Origin: Dromaius novaehollandiae
Lineage: Eukaryota; Chordata; Aves; Casuariiformes; Dromaiidae
DNA length: 64,000 bases
Assembly: GCF_036370855.1 (NCBI RefSeq)
Contig: NC_088098.1
Span: 141,690,721 to 141,754,720, forward strand
Direction of reading: 5' to 3'
Numbering within the stretch: position 1 is the first letter of the stretch; each line of letters starts with the position of its first letter. A program made the position numbers and the translations under genes. Positions 34,810 to 46,744 of the stretch are shown one piece after another. The notes below the pieces were generated by a model. The model ran no database searches and was not told the origin of the DNA. It saw only the letters and a list, made by a program, of their open reading frames with translations.

Positions 34810-36680
34810 AATCCAGAGGCTAGCAACTGTGTCCATTCTTTCAGGATCGAAACACTGGCCCTGTTAAAGTCAATGTCTGTACCCCCTCAGGAGATTTAAG
34901 AATGCATATCAGAAGTTGTAAAATTAAGAATTCCTATATTTTGCTCTCTAAAGGAATCTAAACAGGTGAAGTGGTCTTCGTGATTTTTTGTGCTGTTATC
35001 TGTGTTTGGGACATTTTATTTTTGAACCCTTCTCATAAGAAGAAAATGACACTGGAAAATTTTAGTAAAAACACAAAGGAAAATAGAATATAACTAAAAA
35101 GTCAGGTACATATCACAACAAAATTCATATTCTTGGAAGGCTCTACTGAGTATTCATTCTTACAGTATACTGTGAAGTAGTCAGACTGGCCATGCAGGTG
35201 AGACTCTGCAGCATATTTGTCACTTACGTGGCATGTAGCATAAACAGCAATGCAGTAAGCATTTTATTATAAATGAAAATTTTTGAATTTGGTAATATAT
35301 ACGTGCTCTTTCTGGATGTTATGTTTGTAAAACTGTGTAATTTTCCGTGAAAATACTTACAGATCACCAAACCATATGAAGATAAGCCATGTATGAAATA
35401 AAGCGCTTCCATAAAATGCAGCATTTTCAGGCTACCCAACTAGGACATGCCTGCTGTTTCCCCAAATCTCCCTTTTCTGCATGTTCATTTTGGAATTAAC
35501 TCTGCATATTTTTCCTGTTTACTTGGTGGACCTGATTGATGGACTCATTATTTAGTTCTTTTCTGTTCTGGAGTTCGGCCTGAATTTCTTCTACAACTCT
35601 CATTCACTTCAAGTCTTACCAAGGAATACACATGCTATCTATTATCATCCTTATGCTCTGAACTGAGTAGAAAATGCCTTGTGGATTTCAGCCAGTGTAC
35701 GATGAGCCTCTTGCACCATGAAGCTGGTGAAAAATGCTATTCTAACTGCAGGAAGTGTATTAAGACTATGCAATCATTGGTTCACCCTTGTATAAAGAGG
35801 AATGAAAGTACGTTGGCATAATGAATATTTGAATAAGAAGACCATGCAGACAACAGAGGGGGGTAAAGAGGCAAATGTTCACGCAGTTGTAGAAAGCCCC
35901 TCTTGTTCTGCTTCATGTTTGCATTCTGAATATGAATTGTTTGGACAGAGTAACTAGCCAAAATTAAACAAGATTTGAGACACTTTTCTTTTGTAAATGG
36001 GTATCTTTATGCTTTTTTGCAGTTACATTGAGCATCAGCATGTGAGATACTAAATCTGTTTTAAAAATGAATTTGTGGAAAATTTGCAGTGATTGGACAT
36101 GGGCTGACACAAAATGGCCTGTCTTCAGCGAAGCTATGACGTACTGTGATTTCTTTAGATTTTGCTGTTTACAAGTAAAGTTGGGTTAATACTGTACTAG
36201 AACACTACGTCTCCTTGTAACAAGTGATAGTATTATTTAGCAAGTGGCATTCTTCTCTCTGAATAATTGCTCCTGATCTCCTGCTTACTGTTATAAATAT
36301 GCAGTGGATTGCTGCAGTTGTGAGAGGGGGAAATTTAATTATACTATTATGACCAAATGCCTTTTACTTAAATCCTTTTTCCTTTTTCAGTGGGAACGGA
36401 GAGGAAAGGGAGATTTTTCCCTTTTGATTGATCATATACTTGTGTAGAGTCTATGGGAGGTTTAGTTTTACCGATGTACTTGTGGATATTTAGGAGTGAG
36501 TTGGAAACATTAGAGGTGATCCTATGATAACCTATAATAAATTGCCTCCTGATATTCCAACACAGGTGGGACATCATTAGTCAAATTAACTGGTGCATAC
36601 TTTAATATCCTCCAACGCATGACATACTCATCAAAATAAAGACTGTCCTGCAAAATTTGGGACAGATGGCAGCGCAAGAT
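34810..36680. other. AT-rich non-coding stretch
   Basis: No gene or recognisable repeat. Confidence 0.5.
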
Positions 36681-36689
36681 GACATCTTT

Positions 36690-36960
36690 TCTAAATGTGT
36701 CAAAATGTTCACTCAGTCAAGCAATGTGATTGGCTGCACATTCTGGGTGCATTATTAAAATAACAAAAGCAGTAAAATTCACTTGCATGAACACCTGCTA
36801 CTAGAGTCACTTAAAATAAGTAAGGCAAAACATATAATTAAGTCATATAAAAATAATTATTTCACTGGCAAATAAGTTAACAGTTTAATGTAGCTGTTGC
36901 ATTGCTTGAAGTGTTTTATTTAAGTAAATGAATTGTATCTATACTTTGATTTACAACATT
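36690..36960. promoter_or_regulatory. Putative conserved non-coding element upstream of the CpG island
   Basis: A repeat-free block about 1.3 kb left of the promoter region. It has TGTGATTGGCTGCAC (an inverted CCAAT box), TGCATTATTAAAATAAC, CATATAATTAAGTCAT and TTTAAGTAAATGAATTG. The motif density and location suggest a proximal enhancer. No conservation data are available. Confidence 0.22.
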
Positions 36961-36964
36961 TAAA

Positions 36965-38020
36965 AACAAAATATGCCTTCCTAAGATGATACTGAAGGAG
37001 CTATATAAGAACACACACATATCCGGCCTACTGCTGTCTGCTACATGGTGTCTTTAAATAAGATAGTATATATTTCTTTACCACTTGAAAAAAAGGAAGG
37101 CATAGGAATGATAAACTCAACAGCATAGCCAGAATCCAGATGGGAGGAAACAAAGCACCGTCATCTGTTCTGTCCTAAAGATCGGACATAAGCAGCTATG
37201 GTGGTAGAAACAAAAAACCTAGGGCAAAGCAAAATAAAGCGGGTAACTAGAAGAGTTGCAGATTTTTTTTCCAGCATTTTAAAATGTCAAAGACTCAGCA
37301 TATGAAGTCTAATCTATGTCTTGAGACAGGAAGTCTCATTAAGGCATGGATTGGATTTTTGTTTCAAATTATGAAAAGATTATGAAGAGCCCTTTACCCT
37401 CTTGTTCTTGGCTTAGTTGGGAGAACTCAGGCAATCCTCACCTGGTTTTGGTTCAGGATTGCACACTTTGGGCAATATTAAGTGCTATTATCAAACTGAC
37501 CAAAGGAACATGCTGTGGAGTGAAACAAGGCCTCTGTTGGAGGCCTGAGCACGTATTTGTTACACCCCCTTCAGTCTGAAAGCATCAGCAGAAAGTGAAC
37601 CAGAGATGCTGTGTTGTAGTACTTAGCAATAACCACAGGGCCCCCTCTTCAGCCCTTACACTTGACCATCACAATAGTGGTTAGCTAACTAAAATAAGGA
37701 CTTTAAACAGCTGGTCTCCTTATGAAAAAAAAAAAAATCTATCTGAAACAATTGGGTGCTGGGCAAATGCCTAGTCTGCTATTTTTGTATGGGAGGAAGA
37801 GGAACAGGAGCAAAACAGGTCAGTGATTGATAGGCAGTATGAGTAAATTTCTTCACAACAGGCTGGTACTGCTGCCACTTTAGCAACCCTCTACAGAAAT
37901 TGTAGCTTTAAAGGGTTAACACAGACTGCCATTGTGTAAGATACTGGAGCAGGAAGAGCAACAGCATAAATTGTGTGACCTCCCCCACCCCCCCACCCTG
38001 GCCACGCACACACACTTTCA
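36965..38020. other. Non-coding flank of the promoter
   Basis: Ordinary AT-rich sequence grading into higher GC near 37900. A C-rich patch at about 37980-38000 and a CA run at about 38007-38013 mark the edge of the CpG-rich zone. Confidence 0.5.
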
Positions 38021-38024
38021 TTTC

Positions 38025-38300
38025 CACATGTGTAAAACGCCCACCTGTTCGACCGTGCAGGCGCCCTGGATAATTCCGGCCCCGCTGCTCTGCGCTCGGA
38101 TTAGATGCTCTTTGCAGGAGGTTGTGGATGGAGATACGGTTTCTGTAGTGATGGGGCAGACTGCGCAGAGCTATTGGCTGCCGGCTGGGGAAATTTCATT
38201 CAGTTTGGTCCAATAGCAGAAGGAGAGAGCCTGGTACAGCCTGGACCTCTCGCTCTCCCTCCTCAAGCTCTCTTTCCCTTGCAGATCAGTCTCTCTCCCC
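38025..38300 (+). promoter_or_regulatory. Candidate core promoter with paired CCAAT boxes
   Basis: CpG frequency rises sharply here. Two CCAAT boxes in opposite orientation lie 37 bp apart (ATTGG 38173-38177 and CCAAT 38210-38214), a common NF-Y arrangement. Directly downstream is a CT-rich tract (about 38248-38312), typical of a TATA-less start region with dispersed initiation. I see no TATA box at a suitable distance. Transcription direction is inferred to be rightward from the donor site at 38640. A divergent transcript to the left is also possible. The gene it drives is not recognised. Confidence 0.6.
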
Positions 38301-38639
38301 GTCTCTGTCTCTCTGCATAGGCAATCAGAGCTCGTACTTGCAGACCTAACTCTCCCTCTCGCACTGATTGTAATGAATTTTCTGCCTGAATGTAGGTCGC
38401 TTACGACCGCAAACACGCGTTTCCTTCAAATCCAGTGTTGTTGTTTTTCCTGTTGTTATTTTTAATTTTTTTTTCTTTTGTGGTCGTTGCATTCCTTTGG
38501 AGCAGCAAATCGCTTTGGATTCCAAAAAGGAGAGCAGGAACTGTGTGCGAATAATTCTGGCTGCGAGCTATCCTGTGAGGATTTCCTGGCTATGTAAAAA
38601 AAAAGACCTTTATGTATCTGCAGCTATTGCAGTGTTAAG
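38240..38639 (+). other. Candidate 5' non-coding first exon
   Basis: The region between the CT-rich start zone and a consensus-like donor (GTTAAG|GTAGGA, junction 38639/38640) is likely exonic. It carries a short upstream-type open frame (ATG 38373 to TAA 38465, 30 codons, beginning MNFLPECRSL) and an ATG followed at once by TAA at 38592. So the main start codon would lie in a later exon, outside this window or unrecognised. The start is approximate. I cannot identify the transcript from this sequence, and if the gene runs leftward this exon call is wrong. Confidence 0.35.
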
Positions 38640-38879
38640 GTAGGAGGACTGGATTTACCGTTTGTGTGTTCATTTTCATTCTTTTTCTGTTGCCTTTTTC
38701 CTATTTTTTTTTGGCGGGGGTGGGGGGAGAGGGAGAGGTGTTGCGGCTGGTACTCTGGCAAAGGGCGACCAGTTTGCTGCAGTCGTCTGTGCTTTTACTT
38801 TTCACATCATTATAAACCGATACTTTCTTCCTGCCATCTCCACCATCATACGCGATCTCGATGACACATATGCATATTT

Positions 38880-38887
38880 ATGCAAAT
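38880..38887 (+). promoter_or_regulatory. Octamer (POU) site ATGCAAAT
   Basis: An exact ATGCAAAT directly preceded by TATGCATATT, giving two overlapping POU half-site patterns between the two CpG-rich modules. Location in a promoter region supports relevance, but a single 8-mer is weak evidence. Confidence 0.4.
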
Positions 38888-39039
38888 TTATTTCTTTTTT
38901 GTCCTCTTCGGTCTCGCCCCTCATAGCCCCCATGCACCATAATTTGTTTGGAGGCATTTTGCTGCAATCAGCTATTTGGAAAGGCTCTGGGGTTCTGTGT
39001 GAGATGTTTACAAAGTAGCTCTGCCTTACAGCCAAATAA

Positions 39040-40200
39040 ACAGAAGAGTGTGGAGGAGAGGAGGGAAAAAATATCTGCAGTACGGGGAGAGAGAGAAAGA
39101 GCAAAGCCCGTTTCCCGCAAACGCGGAGAAAGGCGAGAGGCACCTCATGTGCGCCTGTGGTTTGGGGGGAGATACAAAACCAGCACGTAGGGCTCGGGTT
39201 AACCACTTCCCGCACCAGCACCAGCACCAGAAAAAAGAAAAAGGGGGGGGGGGGGGGCGAGGAGGGAGGAGGCTGCTGAGCGGAAATCTTGGCTTGTCTT
39301 GGATTAAGCAGTTCGCCCGCTTTTTCCTCGTTTTTCCGTGTGATTTTTTTCTTTCTTTTTCTTTTTCTGGGCTTGGGTAAAATGCCTGCTTTTGTGATGA
39401 GAATGGGCTCCCGCACGTGATGGAGCGGGGACTGGCACCGAGGAGAGCGTGTGTGCGCGGAGTGGGGGCGAAAAATAACTAATTTGGGGGGGGAGGAAAA
39501 AAAGGGGGGGGGCGGAAAACACCCGCCCGACAGTAAATCGGCATCCCCGCAAAGCCGCGGCGGGGGACGCCTCCGGGCTTGCCCCTTCTCCAGGGCAGAG
39601 GCCGCCGCCGCCCGCTCCCCTCCCCGGCAGAGGGGGGCAGCGGGGCGGCACGGCGTGGCCCCCGGCGCGGTGCTGCCCCGTCGCCGCTGCCGGCCGGCGG
39701 AGGGGCGCCGGCGGCCGCCGCGGAACACGCTTCGCGCAGGGCGCCCCCGCGGGCAGCGGCGGGGGGCAGCGGGGCGGGCCCGGCCCCGCCGTGTTGTCAC
39801 GCCCGGGGCTGATAGCGGAGCGGGCCCTGCCTGGGGAAGTTGGCCGCTTTCGGTATTGCGCGCGGGGAAGAGTAAGTTTGTGGGCAGGCGCAAGTGCTGC
39901 TCTAGCGGGGAGGCGCCACAAGGTGGTAGTGTAGGCACTGCCGAGCGGTCGGTGGGCTGGGTTTTTATTTTGAAGTTGGGTCCTTTGCTCGGAAAGCTTT
40001 AATTCCCGCTACGTATTCTGTCTTTTAAAATGCCCGCTGCATGTATGTTGTAAAAAACAAGCAGGCTTTCTGTAGCTTAAACGGTTTAACACCCCGAGCA
40101 GCGTAACAGCGCGCTGAGCCTCGGGCAGCAACCGGACTGGGAGGCTTCTGAGGGAAAGTTTTTGGCCATATTAGAGCGGGGCGGTGGGGGGAGGAGCTCG
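39040..40200. promoter_or_regulatory. CpG island
   Basis: Very high GC with abundant unmutated CpG, densest at 39530-39930 (runs such as GCGGCCGCCGCGG). This implies a germline-unmethylated promoter region. Long open frames on both strands (for example 38802-39938 on the minus strand, 378 codons) come from the lack of AT-rich stop codons. They read as P/R/A-rich low complexity with poly-K and poly-F runs at the homopolymers, so I do not call them genes. The G/C runs at 39243-39257, 39486-39493 and 39505-39512 could form G-quadruplexes. Confidence 0.9.
39414..39419. promoter_or_regulatory. Canonical E-box CACGTG
   Basis: A palindromic CACGTG within CCGCACGTGATGG in the CpG island, the preferred site of USF/MYC-type bHLH-ZIP factors. 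It may be functional given its promoter location. Confidence 0.4.
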
Positions 40201-40660
40201 GAAAACCTGTAGAATTGAGATAAGAGATCAAAACTCTGCCAGAGACGGACTAAAACGGGAAGGACCCCCTCTGTATTGCCTTTGTAGATCAAGTGCACTA
40301 GCTTAAATTGTAGCAGCCGTGGTGATACAGTAAGCAGAACAGAGACTGATGTGGCCATGTAAACTATGGCACAGGGTGCCCGTGTTTAGCTTTTGGCATC
40401 TATAGGCCTTGTGGGGGTACTGCTTGTCATAACGATGGCATAAGTACATATGCATTTTTTAGCTGCTTTACATTTAAAAAGAAACTGCTTCCCCCCCCCC
40501 CCCAACAAAGAGCTCTTCAGCGATGTTTGATCGATGTTGAAAGAAACATCTGTAGGACTCTAGACCAATTTTTGTTTTTAAATGATTGGTAGTTTTAGGG
40601 TTATATACCTGTGTTTTGAAGTAGGGGATTAGAAAGCAAGGGTGATTTGGATGAATTTGC
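40201..40660. other. Transition from CpG island to AT-rich intron-like sequence
   Basis: GC falls off quickly. A 13-nt poly(C) run lies at 40491-40503. No gene recognised. If transcription is rightward, this is the start of the presumed first intron. Confidence 0.45.
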
Positions 40661-40826
40661 AAGGAGTTAGACCGAAATGGAAATCTCTGGTGTTTTGCTC
40701 CTCTGAAAACAGAAATATAATTGCAAGTTTAAATATCTCAGATAAATGGAAGAGCAGTAGTCTACATCCTATGGGACACAAATTAAGTCTATTAATTACT
40801 AGATGTAGGAATCCTCTCTTAGTATT

Positions 40827-40848
40827 AAAAAAAAAAAAAAAAAAAAAA
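40827..40848. repeat. Poly(A) tract, 22 nt
   Basis: An uninterrupted run of A. No retroposed body is recognised upstream. Confidence 0.95.
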
Positions 40849-40983
40849 CCTATCATCCTAAGAGAAGAAGTATTTACACTAATTTTAATTCCTGGATAAA
40901 AACTCAAGTTTGCTTTGTAGAAGTGAGATAATTTTTACATCTAATAAATGCTACATTTTATTTTCATTTTATTTACAAAATAT

Positions 40984-41024
40984 GATATCAGGTCTATTAA
41001 TCATTTGATATCAGGTCTATTAAT
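40984..41024. repeat. Direct repeat GATATCAGGTCTATTAAT x2
   Basis: Two identical 18-nt copies at 40984-41001 and 41007-41024, offset by 23 nt: a small tandem duplication. Confidence 0.95.
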
Positions 41025-41029
41025 AGTGG

Positions 41030-44000
41030 CTATAGATACCATTATGTCTTAAGGTAGGATGTATCAAATATTTTTACTTACAGTACTGGATAGGGGGTTG
41101 CATGCACAGTCATAAGCATATTCCAGTGAATCATTACAGACCAAGGACATGAAAACATGCCATGCAGTTTCTGGTAACTCAAAACCAGATGATCCATGAT
41201 GGCATGTAATTTTCTAAAAATAAAGTATAATTAAATTTAATTTTGACCCACTCATTCTTAGCATCTTGGTATTGTTACCCCTTTTTATATAAATACAGAT
41301 GTTATTGTTTTCTCTTCTCTATTCATATGCCTATATGTCATATGAATGCAATTATTGTTAGTATGCTGCATGCAAGTACAACTGATTAAGTTGTACTAGG
41401 TATTTAAAACTGAAAGTCGGTTTGGCATCCAAAACACATTTCTCCTCATGGGGATTCTCTATTCTGATTCAAAGCTATTTTAGATAATTTTTTCCCCTTT
41501 GATTTTAATGCCATTTAGGATTTGTCTCTATTGAAAAACATACGCATGGACAAGAAAATACATTTTCTTCCTTCTGCATTCCTAGGGGGAGTAATTACTC
41601 GCCTAGTATTGTTTAAATGCAGTGTTGTATCACAAACATATAGATTGTAAATACAAAAATCCGTTAATTCTTGACGCTTTTTTCTTCTTCACCAAAGTGT
41701 TGTGGTCAGTGAGAATGGTGGGTTTTTGTGTGGTTTTTTTTTTTTTGAAGGCATCACAATGCAAACAAATCAAAACAAGCCCTGTAGCATGAATGAAATA
41801 GGCCACTTGAATTAAGTTAGGACAACAGATAAAACAGATAGTTTTACTGGAGATCCTGTGTATTTTCTGTTTGCACAAAGACTTTATCTCTTTAGTTGGT
41901 CCTGTGTTCCTGGACAGAGTATTCAGCTGAAAATTTTTATGTTTGATAAAAATGTGAATCTTCATAGGCATCTGTCGGCTGAAGACCTGTCAGGTAGAGG
42001 TAAAGGCAAGAGGTAAATAGAAAAGCTGTAAAACTCAAACTTTATATTAAAGATACCATATAGAAGCAAGGATTTATTTGGCTTTTTTTAACAAGAGAGT
42101 GATTCAAGGAACATTTACTGACTACTGCATAGAGGTTTGCACATTTGTTTTTGACAGGTTCTCAATACAGCCTCCTCCTGGCCTTTCAAACACGCATGCT
42201 GCTATTTGATGGCTGAATCGCACAGTGTAAAGAGCAGCTCCACCTGGGTAGGACAGGAATAAGCATCATGCTATAACCAGCATATAATTTAGTCATTCTG
42301 TCACTTGCAGACTTGTCATAGAGACTCAAGATCTCTTCTGCATGAGTAAGATTCATTAGTTATATGCACTGGATTATGAGGCCCTGTTTTGTTTTGTTTT
42401 TTTAGAAATCCTAATAAAACCAAGACATAAACATGAGCTTGCCAATGAGCTACTGAAATCAATATGAGGCTCTCATTTCCTTCTGCAGCTGTCTGTCACA
42501 GTTCAGCTCAGGTGCGCTCAAGCAATGTTTGTAAAGCGTTTATGCTCTGAGCCATTTCGATCACCACATCTGATGGGGTTATGTACTCGACTGTCACCTT
42601 TTAGTAGTTCTCATTGTATTTGTTTTATTAGTCTCTGGACTGCATTTGCAAAAAAACCAAAACAGCCCCCCTCCAACACAAAAATCCATTTCCACTTTTC
42701 CCCCCCCCAACCTGTCTGGTGAAAAAAAAGTTTTATTGGCACTCTTTCTGGAAATAAGAGAGAAGAGACACAATGAGGATCAGCTTTTCACGACTTGAAA
42801 ATGGATATAAGGTTAGAACAGGGACAACTGAAAAGTATAATATATGGACAGTTTACAACGGGTGAATTCAAAGGTGGGAAATTATTCTGAATGTTACATG
42901 CAAGTTCATCTCTTTTCAAATGCCTGTAAAATGATCAGGAGTTTTTTTTCTGAATTTCGATATTAAAAAATAAACTGTATCTAAAACAGCATTACTTCAT
43001 ATGTACATGCACAACTTGCATCATGATCTGAACATCAGTAGCCCTTCTAGAACATTGCCTTCTCCTGTGGGATTCATCGTGGGGCTTTCCTCATAGCATG
43101 GCTAATTCAAACCGAATGCATTTCCATGCACTGGCAAGACCACTATCTAGAAATGTTCAGATTTATACTGTAATAGTCTAAAAATAAATTGTGGCTGTTG
43201 ATGTCACAGTGCATGATTCTGTCTTTCTGCTGTGTTCAGTGCTGAACTCACACACCACTTAGTGTTACAGGGTGTATTTTGGTAAGCGTATGCTACTGAG
43301 TGACTTCAGCAGAGGGTTAAGATTTCCCATGCTCGTCTTTCTTGTTATTTTTGTGTTCACTGAGATTTGCAACTTGATGGGACGGCTCAGCCTTTTGAGT
43401 GAGGTAAGCTTTGAAAACGAATGACACTCTTATTAGAAAAAATATTAGAGATGGTATCACACTGGACTGATTTGATTCACTCTGAAGACTAGAGAAGGAC
43501 ATAGTTATCATTTTCCATTATTCAAATTACTTTCTTTAAAAGTAGTTTTTTTATTGCTTACAGGGAAACTATTTTAAGTATTGCATAGCACCACACTAAG
43601 GAGTGATTATTGTATTAGCTAGAATATATAATTATATTAGATAGATTATAGTCATTTCATGATAATGTAACTACATACAAGAGTTTTAGTATAGTTTTTT
43701 TCCTTCTCCCTCTAAATTAACCAGCAGCCATATAGCCGTAACTCTGAATTGGTTACTCTGATTTAATATATAGAATGAAGTACCTTATTTTTATTTACTA
43801 CTATATGAAATTATTTTTATTTATAATGAAGTTGTTATTTCAGATTTAATTACAAAAGTCAATGAGACTAGCCATTTCAATATTTCACTATAATAAATGG
43901 CAGATGAAAAAGGTATGGGTATAGTGTCATCGTCTGATGGTAGTAAACTTTTATCTGACAGAATCTTTCAGATTTCTGTTTGTTGAATGCAGTAGAAAAA

Positions 44001-45350
44001 AGTATAGTTGCTTCTCAATACAGATGATTCCAGAAGTAAGACCTTTTCTTTTTCTTCCAAGTGGAGGTAGTCATTGTCATTCAGAAGAGGCCTCGTACAT
44101 CCAGAACTGGAAGAGGGGAACCATAAACAGGCATTTGTGTTCCAAGGTGTTGTTTTAAGTGGTCTCATAGCTTAATTACTTTGAAAATACTTATTCCTGT
44201 ACAGCCTGGGAAAGTTACAGGCCCAGTAAAGACCTTCAAGAAACAGATTCTCAAACTCATGGGACAGTGCTCAATGATGTTGCTGTTCCAGTTAATGGCC
44301 TTTCCACATCAGACAACTAGCCATGTTGATTAGTGCCATCATGTGGTGACCTTATGATATTGTTACCACACTGTCTCTGGGTTGGCGATCAAGCTTTTTT
44401 ACATTTTGAAGTCCAGTTTGGACCCTTAGTGAAAAACAGTCAATTTAATGGGAAGAGGTTATACAACTTGTTCTTTCCAAAATCTATTTAGAAATACTAT
44501 AAGGAGAGCTCAGATAAATTAGTTACATTCCATATAACATAATCGTTTTCATTCTTTTTCGTAGAAAAGTTGCAGAGTTTTGATAACTCTTCCGTTCAGT
44601 GTTTTTGCTCCAAGTCAGACAGTGCTTTATTCATCTCAAAATACCTATTTGTTCTTCTAAAATAAATAAATAATACATTATGTGTCATACATTTGACTTC
44701 TGATATATAAAACCACTGCTTTTATTCCACCAAATATAATTCAACAAGGGCAAACCTGATAGACTCATTTTGAAATGAAGAATTTGGAATGGAACCAGAT
44801 TTTTCTTGTTTGTATCTTCAGTTCATACTGACATTTTAAGTCTAGATTTTAGATCTCATTTTTAAGTTCTCCAAAAATCTTAAGCTTGCAAAGTACGCGT
44901 GGCAGTCAGTTTTCTGTTGAATACAGGTATTTGCAGACATTATACAGATTTCTAGTATTGAAAAGGAGGAGCAGGGAATTCCTTAAAAGTTATCAATATT
45001 GTAGTTATGCATTTGAAATTTATTTTTCTGAAAATAAAACTTTTACCTTCTTCTTTATTTATAATTCTCACCAGATCTATATCCCTTATCCATGAAATAC
45101 CTCTTTCGGGCACTTGGACTTATACAGAACATGTTGCAAAACACTGAAGGTTATACAGGGAATGTATTTTCACTTGTGCTTTGACATACAATTCTACCTT
45201 TGCTGGTTTGCTGTGAAATGTTTCCAGACCCTCTTTTTCAATAAATACAATTAGTATTTTACTTATATTTGACCATATAAGATCTCAGGCATATGTTATA
45301 CAACATGCAACAGTTTTTTACTCATTTTCGTATTGGATGTAGCATAGACC
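41030..45350. other. AT-rich, intron-like non-coding stretch
   Basis: No gene recognised. It holds a T-run at about 41738-41749, a C-run at about 42701-42708, and AT-rich blocks (43610-43830). Open frames of 60-113 codons are unsupported. Confidence 0.5.
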
Positions 45351-45358
45351 ATTATTTT

Positions 45359-45418
45359 TAACAGATTAGTGTAATGGGACCAAGATTAACAGACCGTTAA
45401 CAGATTAGTGTCATGGGA
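45359..45418. repeat. Near-perfect direct duplication, 21 nt, 39-nt period
   Basis: TAACAGATTAGTGTAATGGGA (45359-45379) recurs at 45398-45418 with one mismatch. A third short TTAACAG lies between them. Confidence 0.92.
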
Positions 45419-46429
45419 TTACGGCTGCTGCATTCTGTGGAAAGATTCCTGTTGATTTCAAAAGGCTTTTGGTCAGGTCCTGTGAATAGGTAGTATTTGG
45501 ATAGGATTATATGTAATATTTGAATAGAACTGACGATGTCATACAGCTTAAAGGGTCTCTGTCAACTTAATGGTAAGTTCTGCTTATGAAATTGCCTTCA
45601 AATACATCTTGGAGGAGTAAAAAAGAAATCAGTAGTCTATATGCAACTATCAAAAGATGCAGTTCCATTCCTTCTTTGAAGAGCTTGTTATAGATGAAGC
45701 TGATCATGTACACTGGAAAAATATCGTAGATCATGTAGGTGCATGTACGGGCTCAATTCATGTTCGTTTGGTGACTGCATTTATAAAGACATTGTTTTAC
45801 AGACTTTTTACTTCCTGTGATTTCTTCCTGAAGTCTTGACTTTGTTTTTCAATAGAAGCTGGGTATCTGTTGGTAACTAAACTGATGGATTGCACACATC
45901 CAGTTCATACACTTTTCCATGCAGTGTAGCTGTGGTTGTGTTGAAGAAGCAGTTTTTGCCTGATATCTATACTAGCTTTGTAATGCTGTTATATAATCTT
46001 CCTGGATTTTCAGTTGTACTGTTCCTGGATCATAGATTTCAGTACTATTTTATCAGAGATTCTGAGAAAAAGAACAAAAAAATCTCTCCTGTATTCCAGA
46101 GGAATTGTGGAAGAAGAGGTGAAGCTCATGTAAATCTTTGACATGTTTGCCATTACCAAAACTCTCTAATTTAAATTAGGAGCATGATAGCACTGCTTCT
46201 GGATTTTGTCAGATCTCTCAGCCAACTAAAATAAAGAGATTCCAGCAACCCTGAATATTGATAGGCAGCCAGAAGAAAAGATAAGCAGCTCATGAGTTAT
46301 TGCTATATGAGATGTTCCCTTCACCCAAAATCTAAAGCAAATGGTTCAGTGAAGGAATTCAAGACAACATTTGTCAGTGTTGCCTATAAGTCAGGTATGT
46401 AACCACTGATTTGTTCGTTGGAGTCTTCC

Positions 46430-46740
46430 AAGCCCAGTATTGCTCTAGCACTAATGTAATTACTATAATGTCTGCACGCTGCATTTTGCATTGTCTACAT
46501 GAAGCAAAGATAAGGTCTCAATGCACAATGGAGCAAGGAGGAAGTGGAACTTGCAAATTCTGCACAGCTGGACAGATGAGCTGCAGCGCTCGAGGCTGCG
46601 AATTTATATTAACACAACTTGCAGTCGGTTTGCTGCCTGAATTAGAAATGTTCAGTGTTTGTCGTTTCCAACATGCAGGTGGTGAACTGGGGGACAGATG
46701 ATGCAGATCCACTGGCTTTGACGGATTAAATACTAGTAAT
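46430..46740. promoter_or_regulatory. Putative conserved element in the presumed first intron
   Basis: A block of balanced composition in an AT-rich neighbourhood. It overlaps a 96-codon + frame (46411-46701) and a 64-codon minus frame, neither with a recognisable motif. Both frames carry several cysteines but no zinc-finger spacing. Motifs include GATGAGCTGCAGCGC, TTTATATTAACAC and GACAGATGATGCAG. A CATGCAG|GTGG acceptor-like site is near 46679. It could be an enhancer or an unrecognised exon. Confidence 0.22.
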
Positions 46741-46744
46741 TGTC

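Noticed and set aside
38240..38640. Naming the gene at the CpG promoter
   Set aside because: Several transcription-factor genes with long 5' non-coding exons came to mind, but I could not match any from memory with confidence.
38802..39938. 378-codon minus-strand open frame across the CpG island
   Set aside because: It lies in GC-rich DNA where stop codons are rare, is low-complexity (P/R/A, with K and F runs from homopolymers), overlaps equally open frames on the other strand, and has no domain.
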